Origin: Methanoregula sp.
GTDB lineage: Archaea; Halobacteriota; Methanomicrobia; Methanomicrobiales; Methanospirillaceae
Direction of reading: 5' to 3'
Length of the DNA stretch: 5,593 nucleotides
Assembly (NCBI GenBank): GCA_028711405.1
Contig: JAQTSH010000118.1
Location: forward strand, 1-5,593
Shown here one piece after another: positions 1 through 5,484 of the stretch (position 1 is its first letter; each line of letters begins with the position of its first letter). The position numbers and the translations under genes are program-made. Below the pieces are notes generated by a model. It ran no database searches and was not told where the DNA came from. It was given only the letters and a program-made list of their open reading frames with translations.

Positions 1-307
1 CCGTCATCATCCGTCAGGTGTCGTATATGTGATGAAGGGAGTATTCGGGCTTAAGGGTTATGGTACCCGGAGGCGTGAATCTCGTTTGTGACAAATGAGC
101 GATCATCCTGAACTCGCGGGAGGTACCCCGGACCCATCTATACCGTTGACACCACCCTTGCGGTACCCGCGCCGGATGTGGCACGGGAGAAGAGGATGCA
201 CTTCTTTCGGCATTCCCATTTGTCATCGGGATTGCAGGAGCATATGGACACGCGAGCGCACAAAAAACAGTACACGCGATCCCGACCATTACGCTCTCAA
301 AACAAGA
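1..307. other. Intergenic stretch with no supported gene
   Basis: I find no convincing gene here. Open frames exist on both strands, but they lack a recognisable ribosome binding site or family motif. The longest minus-strand frame (14-289) begins with a cysteine-rich hydrophobic stretch and then becomes low-complexity. The plus-strand frame starting at 95 runs across the antisense of the tRNA and is an artefact. The motif GGTACCC occurs three times, at 62, 122 and 162. A short reading frame open at the left edge (frame 3, ending in TGA at 28-30) could be the tail of an upstream gene, but it is too short to identify. The stretch lies downstream of the minus-strand tRNA and probably holds its 3' trailer at the right end. 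Confidence 0.5.
299..305 (-). terminator. Possible U-rich terminator of tRNA-Val
   Basis: Read on the minus strand, TTGTTTT follows the discriminator base of the tRNA after two bases. Archaeal RNA polymerase commonly terminates at short T-rich tracts without a hairpin. A second run of six T lies about 40 bases further on (262-267) and could serve as back-up. The tract is short and interrupted, so the call is tentative. Confidence 0.35.
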
Positions 308-379
308 TGGGCCCGGCCGGATTCGAACCGGCGACCTCCGCCGTGTAAGGGCGACGTCATACCGCTAGACCACGAGCCC
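308..379 (-). tRNA. tRNA-Val (anticodon UAC)
   Basis: Read on the minus strand, the sequence folds into a full cloverleaf. The acceptor stem pairs GGGCTCG (379-373) with CGGGCCC (315-309), including one G-T pair. The T arm is GCCGG-TTCGAAT-CCGGC. The anticodon arm is TCGCC-CTTACAC-GGCGG, so the anticodon is TAC and decodes valine GUA, with wobble to other GUN codons. The discriminator base is A at 308. The 3' CCA is not encoded (TCT follows), so it would have to be added by the CCA-adding enzyme. The D loop is on the short side and the variable loop has five bases, as in a class I tRNA. No intron is present. It stands alone, with its own upstream TATA-like box and no neighbouring tRNA in the window. 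Confidence 0.96.
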
Positions 380-407
380 GGTAACCTACTAATGTCAAAC
401 TGTAAAC

Positions 408-416
408 TATTAAAAT
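408..416 (-). promoter_or_regulatory. Putative TATA box for tRNA-Val
   Basis: On the minus strand this reads ATTTTAATA, an AT-rich island in a GC-rich genome. It is centred about 33 bases before the mature tRNA 5' end. With the usual archaeal spacing of about 25 bases from TATA box to start site, transcription would begin around 387, giving a short leader for RNase P to remove. This is positional inference from a partial consensus match. Confidence 0.5.
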
Positions 417-489
417 TGTCGTGGACGCGAACCCCATGACCCGTGACGGATCCGGTCCAGCGCAAGGAAACCGCGTGTCGATCTCACAG

Positions 490-497
490 AAAAAAAA
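490..497 (-). terminator. Run of eight T, possible terminator after the por operon
   Basis: The minus strand has TTTTTTTT here, preceded by GAGCCC. It lies about 220 bases beyond the porB stop and before the tRNA promoter. In archaea such T-runs are the main intrinsic termination signal. It could end read-through transcripts that pass the closer T-run at 714-719 and the hairpin cluster at 551-646, so insulating the tRNA gene. Confidence 0.45.
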
Positions 498-550
498 GGG
501 CTCATCATTAGATTGAGTGGGTAACAATATTTTCCGTGTATCATGTTGAA

Positions 551-646
551 TGGGGGCTGCCGCCCCCAAACCCCCGCATCACGAGTGTTCCTCCCCCCTG
601 ATGGGGGTCGGCGCGACGCCTCGTCGGGTCGCGCCTAGGCAAGGCG
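551..646. repeat. GC-rich hairpin cluster, possible dispersed intergenic repeat
   Basis: Several perfect inverted repeats lie within 96 bases. TGGGGGC (551-557) pairs with GCCCCCA (562-568) around a TGCC loop. CCCCC (594-598) pairs with GGGGG (603-607) around TGAT. GGCGCGAC (610-617) pairs with GTCGCGCC (628-635), an 8-base-pair stem with a ten-base loop. CGCCT (632-636) can pair with AGGCG (642-646), which competes with the previous stem. A further C-run lies at 571-575. The element is non-coding and sits between the 3' end of the por operon and the tRNA-Val promoter. Its palindromic make-up resembles REP-like or MITE-like intergenic elements, but no second copy is present in this window and no target-site duplication is evident. 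It could instead be a 3' UTR structure of the por mRNA. Confidence 0.55.
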
Positions 647-713
647 GTTTCCGTGACTCCATGTATGTCCTAACTCAATCTTCCATCTTACCCACAGCAA
701 ACAGCGATGAGGG

Positions 714-719
714 AAAAAA
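714..719 (-). terminator. T-run directly after the porB stop codon
   Basis: On the minus strand the porB stop TAA is followed at once by TTTTTT and then CCC. This is a plausible archaeal U-tract terminator at the end of the por operon. Its immediate contact with the stop codon would leave almost no 3' UTR, so some transcripts probably extend to the hairpins at 551-646 or the T8 run at 490-497. Confidence 0.45.
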
Positions 720-1616
720 TTATTCCTTCTTCAGCTTGATATCGATGCCATATTTCTCGGCATTCTTGTCGGCGATTGCCTGGATTGCCGCAATCTCGGC
801 GTCCTGTCGCTTTGGTTTGAACAGGTGGCGGAACCGCTTCTGGGTCTTTAAGTACTCCTCGACCGGCTTTCGGACGACCTTTTTCACCTTCGTCACCTTG
901 CCATCGATCATCTCGTAGTTCACCCAGAGACCGGTCTCGATCGCCAGCTTGGCGATGGCAACCGTCTGATCTCCCTCGAATCCCCAGCCGGTGCAGCACG
1001 GCGCGTGGAGCTGGATGTAACAGGGACCGGGCGTGTTGATCGCTTTTTCCACCTTCTGCATCAGGTCCATCGGGTACGCAATCGACGCCGTCGCCACATA
1101 GGGCGCGCCATGCGCTGCGAGGATCTGCGGCATATCCTTCTTCGGGCGCTTGTTCCCGAACGAGCACGACCCCGCCGGGCTTGTCGTGGTACTGGCGTCA
1201 TAGGGCGTCGCGCCGGACCGCTGGATACCCGTGTTCATGTATGCCTCGTTATCGTAGCAGATGTACGTGAGGTCATGCCCGCGTTCGAACGCGCCGCTGA
1301 TACAGAGCATACCAATATCGAACGTCGACCCGTCACCGCCCATCACGATCACTTTCTCGGTACGACCCTGCTTCTGCAGGGATGCGACAACCCCTGAAGC
1401 AACCGCCGATGCGTTCTCGAAGAGCGAATGGATCCACGGCACTTTCCACGCGGTCTCGGGATACGGGGTCGAGAACACTTCCATGCACCCGGTCGCAGAT
1501 ACCACGATCGTGTTTGTGCCGGCACCTTTCAACACCAGCCGGGCGGCAAGCGCTGCGCCGCAACCCCCGCAGGCACGGTGCCCGCACTCGAACAGCTCGA
1601 GGTTTTTATCGACCAT
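720..1616 (-). CDS. porB: Pyruvate:ferredoxin oxidoreductase (pyruvate synthase), beta subunit
   Basis: This is the thiamine-diphosphate subunit of the cytoplasmic Por complex, which interconverts pyruvate + CoA with acetyl-CoA + CO2 using ferredoxin; methanogens use it mainly to make pyruvate. The 298-residue product has Cys16 and Cys19 (CGGCG), Cys44 24 residues later, and Cys207/Cys208 (HAPCC). This is the cysteine pattern that binds the proximal [4Fe-4S] cluster in the family. The TPP/Mg motif runs from GDGS (94-97) to DNEAYMNTG (122-130). The frame stays open upstream to 1682. I chose the ATG at 1616 because a GGAGGT ribosome binding site lies eight bases before it, the family begins close to the CGxCG motif, and the longer form would overlap porA. 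The porA stop is one base upstream, so the genes are probably translationally coupled. The C-terminal tail is lysine-rich. Confidence 0.95.
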   Translation of the reverse strand: MVDKNLELFECGHRACGGCGAALAARLVLKGAGTNTIVVSATGCMEVFSTPYPETAWKVPWIHSLFENASAVASGVVASLQKQGRTEKVIVMGGDGSTFDIGMLCISGAFERGHDLTYICYDNEAYMNTGIQRSGATPYDASTTTSPAGSCSFGNKRPKKDMPQILAAHGAPYVATASIAYPMDLMQKVEKAINTPGPCYIQLHAPCCTGWGFEGDQTVAIAKLAIETGLWVNYEMIDGKVTKVKKVVRKPVEEYLKTQKRFRHLFKPKRQDAEIAAIQAIADKNAEKYGIDIKLKKE

Positions 1617-1617
1617 T

Positions 1618-2772
1618 TCAGAGCACCTCCTGACGTAACCCATAAAATTCGTCGCCCTGCCCCCGCTCAGCACGGGCAACAATCTCTTTGATGTCCCGCT
1701 TCCTCACATCCCTGCCCCCAAGGCCGATGATATAATCAAAGACCGGCACACGGGAGCCATAGAGCGCATCCCGGATCTCGAGCGCGAGCGCACCTTTCGA
1801 CCCGAGCGAGATGTTCTTGTCCAGCACCGCGACCCTTTGAGCGCCACCAAGCGCTTTTGCCAGTTCGCCCACCGGGAACGGGCGGAAGACCCGGACCTTC
1901 AACAACCCGACCTTCTTACCGGCTGCCCGCATCTCGTCAATCGCGTCCTTTGTCGTCCCGCAGATGGAGCCCATCGCCACGAGCACCGTCTCAGCATCCT
2001 CAAGCAGGTAGCCTTCCACCATCGCGCTATAATCCCTGCCGAACAACGCTTTGAACTCTTCTCCTGCTTTTTTGATCACCGCTGCCGAATCCTTGAGTGC
2101 CTTGTCATGCGCATACCGGAACTCGTGATAGTATTCCGGCGTCGCATACATCCCGAAACTGATCGGGTCTGCGGCATCGAGCCGCTCCGTCGGGGCAAAC
2201 GGTGGCAGGTACTTGTCCACATCAGCCTGGTTGAGCTGTTCCACCGGCTCGTACGTGTGCGAGAGGATGAACCCGTCAAAGCAGACGAACGCCGGGAGGG
2301 ACACGGAGGGATCCTCAGCGACGCGGTATGCAATGTAGTGCAGGTCGGTCGCTTCCTGGTTGTCCTCAGCATAGAACTGGAGCCAGCCGGAGTCCCGGAG
2401 CGAGATCGAATCCTGCTGGTCGTTCCAGATCGAGAGCGGGGCACCGAGCGCCCGGTTTGCGATGGTCATCACGATGGGCTGGCGCATTCCGGCGACGTTG
2501 AAGCAGACCTCAAACATCAGCGCAAGTCCCTGTGACGTAGTCGCAGAGTACGTGCGGGACCCTGCGGCACTCGCCCCGAGACAGGCAGAGAGTGCGGAGA
2601 ACTCGCTCTCCACCGTGATGTAATCAGCATCCAGCTTCCCGTTTGCCACCATGTCAGCCAGGGCTTCGACAATGTGCGTCTGGGGCGTGATCGGGTATGC
2701 AGCGACGACCTGCGGACGGCAGAGCCTGACCGCCTCAGCGACCGCGAGCGAACCTTCAGTAATTCCGAGCAT
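1618..2772 (-). CDS. porA: Pyruvate:ferredoxin oxidoreductase (pyruvate synthase), alpha subunit
   Basis: The alpha subunit carries the pyrimidine-binding half of the thiamine-diphosphate site and forms the active-site interface with PorB. The 384 residues match the usual length for separate alpha subunits. Visible motifs are AYPITPQT near residues 25-32, VESEFSAL at 54-61 with the glutamates expected to contact the cofactor, TSQGLALM at 79-86, NRALGAPLSIWNDQQD at 106-121, which is typical of this family, and the C-terminal domain ending in LGGRDV at 351-356. The start ATG directly abuts the porD stop codon (TAG then ATG, no gap). AGGAGG (2781-2786) sits eight bases upstream, inside the end of porD. 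The 2-oxoglutarate and 2-oxoisovalerate enzymes are paralogues, but the gamma-delta-alpha-beta gene order and the motif wording favour pyruvate as substrate. Confidence 0.95.
   Translation of the reverse strand: MLGITEGSLAVAEAVRLCRPQVVAAYPITPQTHIVEALADMVANGKLDADYITVESEFSALSACLGASAAGSRTYSATTSQGLALMFEVCFNVAGMRQPIVMTIANRALGAPLSIWNDQQDSISLRDSGWLQFYAEDNQEATDLHYIAYRVAEDPSVSLPAFVCFDGFILSHTYEPVEQLNQADVDKYLPPFAPTERLDAADPISFGMYATPEYYHEFRYAHDKALKDSAAVIKKAGEEFKALFGRDYSAMVEGYLLEDAETVLVAMGSICGTTKDAIDEMRAAGKKVGLLKVRVFRPFPVGELAKALGGAQRVAVLDKNISLGSKGALALEIRDALYGSRVPVFDYIIGLGGRDVRKRDIKEIVARAERGQGDEFYGLRQEVL
1625..1630 (-). promoter_or_regulatory. Ribosome binding site that fixes the porB start
   Basis: GGAGGT on the minus strand is a strong match to the complement of the archaeal 16S rRNA 3' end (CACCUCC). 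It lies eight bases before the ATG at 1616 and inside the last codons of porA. It supports the 298-residue PorB over a longer form starting at 1682. Confidence 0.85.
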
Positions 2773-3033
2773 CTACTTCTCCTCCTGTTTCATCGTAATC
2801 GCATCCCCGGGACATTCCTCGGCGCACAACCCGCATCCCTTACAGTAGAGATAATCCGGAATGAATTTGCCATCAGTATCCTCACTGATACACCCTTCGG
2901 GGCAGATCGTCTTGCACGTCCCGCACTGGGTGCACTTCTCATGGTCAAATTCGGGTTTGAAGACCCGCCACGAACCGGTCTTGTTATCACGGGCTTTGCC
3001 GGGTCTCGCCCGGCACCCGACTGCAAGTGCCAT
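2773..3033 (-). CDS. porD: Pyruvate:ferredoxin oxidoreductase, delta subunit (2x[4Fe-4S] ferredoxin-like)
   Basis: This 86-residue ferredoxin-like subunit carries electrons between the cluster in PorB and external ferredoxin. Two complete cluster motifs are visible: C34-x2-C37-x2-C40-x3-C44 followed by PEG, and C64-x2-C67-x2-C70-x3-C74 followed by PGD. The N-terminal segment (PGKARDNKTGSWRVFKPEFD, about residues 11-30) is the conserved leader that docks delta subunits in this family and distinguishes them from free ferredoxins. Cys7 and Cys48 lie outside the two motifs. The ATG overlaps the porC stop by one base (TAATG), and an AAGGGGG purine run lies upstream inside porC. The gene end abuts porA. 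The assignment is very secure. Confidence 0.95.
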   Translation of the reverse strand: MALAVGCRARPGKARDNKTGSWRVFKPEFDHEKCTQCGTCKTICPEGCISEDTDGKFIPDYLYCKGCGLCAEECPGDAITMKQEEK

Positions 3034-3575
3034 TATGCTGCCCCCTTGACTGCGTCAAATGCCTGTCGTGCCGCTTCGATGTTCTTTTCAGCGAGTTCTT
3101 TCGGGAACCGGTGCCGCAGCGCGTTCTCCAGCGCTGAAAACCTGATCTCGCCGGTGGCTGCGGCGAACGCACCCATGAGCGAGGTGTTCGTGATCGGGAG
3201 CCCAATCACCTTGAGCGCGATCGAGGTCGCATCGATCGTGATCAGTTTCACACCCTCGGGCACCTTGTAGTCCGGTGCCTTCTCGGTATTGACGATTACG
3301 ATCCCGCCCTTTTTCACGCCAAGAAACACATTCACGTCCTTGATCAACGTGCTGTCCTGGACGATGATATAATCCGGTTCATAGATCTGGCTCCGGAGCC
3401 GGATGGTCTTATCATCAAACCGCACAAATGCCTGGACCGGTGCCCCGCGCCGTTCGACCCCAAATGCCGGAAACGCCTGTGAAAAGACGCCGCCTTCAAA
3501 AGCAGCGACAGCGATCAATTCCGCAGCGGTGACCGATCCCTGACCTCCTCTGCCGTGGATACGTAGTTCTCTCAA
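3033..3575 (-). CDS. porC: Pyruvate:ferredoxin oxidoreductase (pyruvate synthase), gamma subunit
   Basis: The gamma subunit is the third large structural part of archaeal Por and heads the operon. The 180-residue protein has the family's N-terminal signature HGRGGQGSVTAAELIA (residues 7-22), then FPAFGVERRGAPVQAFVRF at 35-53, and NTSLMGAFAAATG near 130-142. The start is TTG at 3575-3573. An in-frame TAA lies a few codons upstream with no ATG or GTG in between, and the product MRELRIHGRGGQG has the normal family N-terminus. The only ribosome-binding-like sequence is GGGGAT, seven bases upstream or closer. With the TATA box at 3609-3616, the leader would be only about a dozen bases. TTG plus a weak binding site may keep gamma translation low relative to the downstream genes. 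Confidence 0.95.
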   Translation of the reverse strand: MRELRIHGRGGQGSVTAAELIAVAAFEGGVFSQAFPAFGVERRGAPVQAFVRFDDKTIRLRSQIYEPDYIIVQDSTLIKDVNVFLGVKKGGIVIVNTEKAPDYKVPEGVKLITIDATSIALKVIGLPITNTSLMGAFAAATGEIRFSALENALRHRFPKELAEKNIEAARQAFDAVKGAA

Positions 3576-3608
3576 GAAAAATCCCCAGTAATCTTACATG
3601 ATAAATCA

Positions 3609-3616
3609 ATATAAAT
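3609..3616 (-). promoter_or_regulatory. Putative TATA box of the porCDAB operon
   Basis: The minus strand reads ATTTATAT, a close match to the methanogen box A (TTTATATA-like), in an AT-rich patch (TTTATATTGATTTAT). It directly abuts the stop codon of the methanogenesis marker gene. The usual 25-base spacing puts the start of transcription near 3587, about twelve bases before the porC TTG. The operon can therefore be transcribed independently of the upstream gene, although no terminator separates them and read-through is possible. Confidence 0.7.
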
Positions 3617-4489
3617 CTAGAGATCCGTCTTCAGCCCGAGGATCTCCGGAGTTCCAAAAAAAACGTCATGCGCGATCCGTGCCAGACCCCGTGAGGCGCA
3701 CCATTCATCGTACGTGGTCACCTCTCGGTGCAAAAGCGCCGCTACCTCCGGGGCGATGAGGGGAGCCAGCGTGCCGGCGAGAGCGAGCCGGGCACGGTCG
3801 TTTAAGAGCAGGAGCGCAGCGCATTCCATCGCCGAGAAGAGGGCAATCGTCCGGAGTTGTTCGGGTTCCGGAAGGGTAAAGTGAACCCCCGCGTGCTGGA
3901 AGGCTTCGTTCGCTGTGCATTCACCGGCATCCACCCTCCGGATCGCGTCCACATCCAGCGCACCGTGCCGGGTGCCAGGGGCAAAGCAGCAGGCATCAAA
4001 CGCACCTACCAGTTTTCCCGCAGTCACAAGGAGCGTGACCGTGTTCGAGCTCACGTCTGAGACGATCACATCCTCTCCCAACCCTGCACAGACCTCGTAA
4101 GCGATCCCGATCTTCTCCGGGCTTGCCTGGTGGGAATAGGCTTTGAACCGGGGATCGGTCGGTGACCCGCGGTGCAAGCCGGGGATCACGATCGCGGGAA
4201 TGCCGCTTTGTGCCACTTCGTCAAAGACCCGGGTACCTCCACCGATATGTTTGCCCGCGCCGTCCTGACTTCTGACCCCACGGTTTTTGACCTTGTGGAT
4301 ATTCGTGATCGCCGTGATGCCGTCACCCATCGAATACGAGAGCGCGATCCCACGAATCTCCTGGACCGGGCAGATCAGCGAAAGCGCAGCAGTGGTGAAC
4401 GCCCGCGCATCCTCGCGTGATATTTTGAACTGTCCCGTCCCGCCACTGAACCGCATCGCGGTCGTGCCGTGATCAATTCCGATGAACAT
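3617..4489 (-). CDS. mmp12: Methanogenesis marker protein 12 (ASKHA-like)
   Basis: The 290-residue product matches my recollection of methanogenesis marker protein 12, a family found in methanogens whose biochemical role is not established. The N-terminus FIGIDHGTTAMRF (2-14) resembles the phosphate-1 loop of the actin/sugar kinase/Hsp70 (ASKHA) ATPase fold. VIVSDVSSNTVTLLV (141-155) resembles the phosphate-2 loop. A glycine-rich stretch, GAGKHIGGGTRVFDE (77-91), and IPGLHRG (102-108) are also visible. Nucleotide binding is inferred from these motifs, and no reaction is known. There is no signal peptide or membrane segment. The frame is open to 4573. I chose the ATG at 4489 because the ASKHA beta-strand begins there and a longer form would run into the divergent epimerase gene. 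Only a weak GGAT lies upstream. The gene is probably transcribed alone or with por by read-through. Confidence 0.85.
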   Translation of the reverse strand: MFIGIDHGTTAMRFSGGTGQFKISREDARAFTTAALSLICPVQEIRGIALSYSMGDGITAITNIHKVKNRGVRSQDGAGKHIGGGTRVFDEVAQSGIPAIVIPGLHRGSPTDPRFKAYSHQASPEKIGIAYEVCAGLGEDVIVSDVSSNTVTLLVTAGKLVGAFDACCFAPGTRHGALDVDAIRRVDAGECTANEAFQHAGVHFTLPEPEQLRTIALFSAMECAALLLLNDRARLALAGTLAPLIAPEVAALLHREVTTYDEWCASRGLARIAHDVFFGTPEILGLKTDL

Positions 4490-4528
4490 AGCAGTAATCC
4501 TATAGCATGGATCACATAATAGGTATTG
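4490..4528. promoter_or_regulatory. 39-base divergent promoter region
   Basis: This short gap separates the start codons of two divergent genes. Minus-strand CTATTATG (around 4515-4522) is placed to serve mmp12, with an expected start site near 4493. Plus-strand CCTATAG (around 4499-4505) is placed to serve the epimerase, with an expected start site near 4528. Each box then lies in or near the other gene's initial transcribed region. Both genes would be leaderless or nearly so, which fits the poor ribosome binding sites seen (GGAT on one side, AGGT on the other). The TATA matches are partial. Confidence 0.45.
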
Positions 4529-5467
4529 ATGTTTGATGTCGTGACAGGCGGTGCCGGTTTTATCGGCTCGCATCTGGTGGATGCGCTTGTGGCGCAGGGG
4601 AACGACGTGCTGGTGATCGACAATCTCTCGGTCAATGGCTCGAGATCAATAGACCAGCACCTCAGGTGCGGAACTGTGCGGTTGCTCGCGGTCGATCTGC
4701 TCGCAGATGGCTGGCAGGACGCGCTCACCGGCGCCCGCCGGGTCTATCATCTGGCAGCGGATCCGGATGTCCGGCAGAGCGCAGTGACGCCGGATCCGAC
4801 CATACAGAACAATATCCTCGCCACGTACCGGGTGCTCGAAGCGATGCGCGTCCGTGGCGTGCCGGAGATGGTGTTCACGTCCACATCCACGATCTACGGT
4901 GAGGCGACCGTCATCCCGACGCCAGAACACTACACGCCGCTCGAACCGATCTCGGTTTACGGGGCATCGAAGCTCGCCTGCGAATCCCTGATCTCCGCCT
5001 ACTGCCATTCCTTCGGGATGCGGTCATGGGTGTACCGGTTCGCGAATATCATCGGCGAACGGAGCGGACACGGCGTGATCACGGACTTTATCCGGAAACT
5101 CCGAAAGAACCCTGCCGAGCTCGAAATATTAGGCGACGGGCGGCAGACCAAGTCCTATCTTGAAGTGCATGCATGTGTGGATGCAATGCTCTTCGCGGTC
5201 GCGCATGCACACGACCCGGTGAACACGTTCAACATTGGTTCAGAGGACTGGATTGATACAAAGACGATCGGGGATATCGTCGCTGACGAGATGCACCTCG
5301 CGAACGTCCGCCAGCGGTTCACCGGCGGGACACGCGGATGGGTGGGCGATGTGCCGAGGATGCAGCTCGGCGTGGAAAAATTAAAAGCGCTCGGATGGAA
5401 ACCCACTATTGGATCCCTGGAGAGCGTCCGGATCGCAACGAGGGCGATGCTGGGCAGTCATTCGTGA
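4529..5467 (+). CDS. NAD-dependent epimerase/dehydratase, UDP-sugar 4-epimerase (GalE-like) family
   Basis: This is a 312-residue extended short-chain dehydrogenase/reductase acting on nucleotide sugars in the cytoplasm. It probably interconverts UDP-glucose and UDP-galactose, or their N-acetyl forms, for surface glycans. The Rossmann dinucleotide motif is TGGAGFIG (6-13), with G7, G10 and G13. Asp31 at the end of strand 2 (VIDNLS) indicates NAD rather than NADP. HLAADPDV (74-81) follows the cofactor fold. The catalytic set is Thr119 in STSTIYG, where many relatives have Ser, with Tyr144 and Lys148 in YGASK. RFANIIGERSGHGVITDFI (170-188) and LGDGRQTKSYLEV (201-213) are substrate-side motifs of the family. 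The start is ATG 4529; a TTG lies one codon earlier. The exact sugar cannot be read from sequence, so I give no symbol. The C-terminus is complete, and the next gene follows in the same direction. Confidence 0.88.
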   Translation: MFDVVTGGAGFIGSHLVDALVAQGNDVLVIDNLSVNGSRSIDQHLRCGTVRLLAVDLLADGWQDALTGARRVYHLAADPDVRQSAVTPDPTIQNNILATYRVLEAMRVRGVPEMVFTSTSTIYGEATVIPTPEHYTPLEPISVYGASKLACESLISAYCHSFGMRSWVYRFANIIGERSGHGVITDFIRKLRKNPAELEILGDGRQTKSYLEVHACVDAMLFAVAHAHDPVNTFNIGSEDWIDTKTIGDIVADEMHLANVRQRFTGGTRGWVGDVPRMQLGVEKLKALGWKPTIGSLESVRIATRAMLGSHS

Positions 5468-5484
5468 GCCCGGAAGCCATCATC

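Larger units (their letters stand above)
380..713. other. Non-coding region between tRNA-Val and the por operon
   Basis: Apart from the tRNA TATA-like box, the T8 run and the hairpin cluster listed separately, I see nothing coding here. Open frames on both strands have GC-rich low-complexity translations (Pro/Gly/Ala/Arg) and no ribosome binding sites. Positions 647-713 have mixed composition and no clear structure. The region serves as the 3' side of the por operon and the 5' side of the tRNA, since both are on the minus strand. Confidence 0.6.

Noticed and set aside
1..307. Possible RNase P RNA or SRP RNA in the empty left region
   Set aside because: I looked for the conserved core words of both RNAs on both strands and found none.
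95..439. Plus-strand open frame of 114 codons
   Set aside because: Its middle (ARPDSNRRPPPCKGDVIPLDHEPG) is the well-known false translation of the antisense strand of a tRNA gene, here tRNA-Val at 308-379. It has no ribosome binding site.
357..569. Minus-strand open frame of 70 codons
   Set aside because: It begins inside the GGGGGC hairpin and runs into the tRNA gene, with no binding site and no family resemblance.
551..646. Hairpin cluster as a CRISPR array
   Set aside because: There are no direct repeats with regular spacers. The stems differ from one another in sequence and length.
551..646. Hairpin cluster as a rho-independent terminator of the bacterial type
   Set aside because: On the por-coding strand no T-run follows any of the stems directly, and archaea do not generally use hairpin-dependent termination. 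The T-runs at 714-719 and 490-497 are better candidates.
550..918. Plus-strand open frame of 122 codons
   Set aside because: Most of it is antisense to the end of porB, and its start lies in the hairpin cluster.
1837..2535. Plus-strand open frame of 232 codons opposite porA
   Set aside because: It is a shadow of porA caused by high GC at third codon positions. The porA motifs on the other strand are unmistakable.
4375..4728. Minus-strand open frame spanning the divergent promoter
   Set aside because: It overlaps the starts of both mmp12 and the epimerase in the wrong frames and has a Ser/Arg/Pro-rich translation with no motif.
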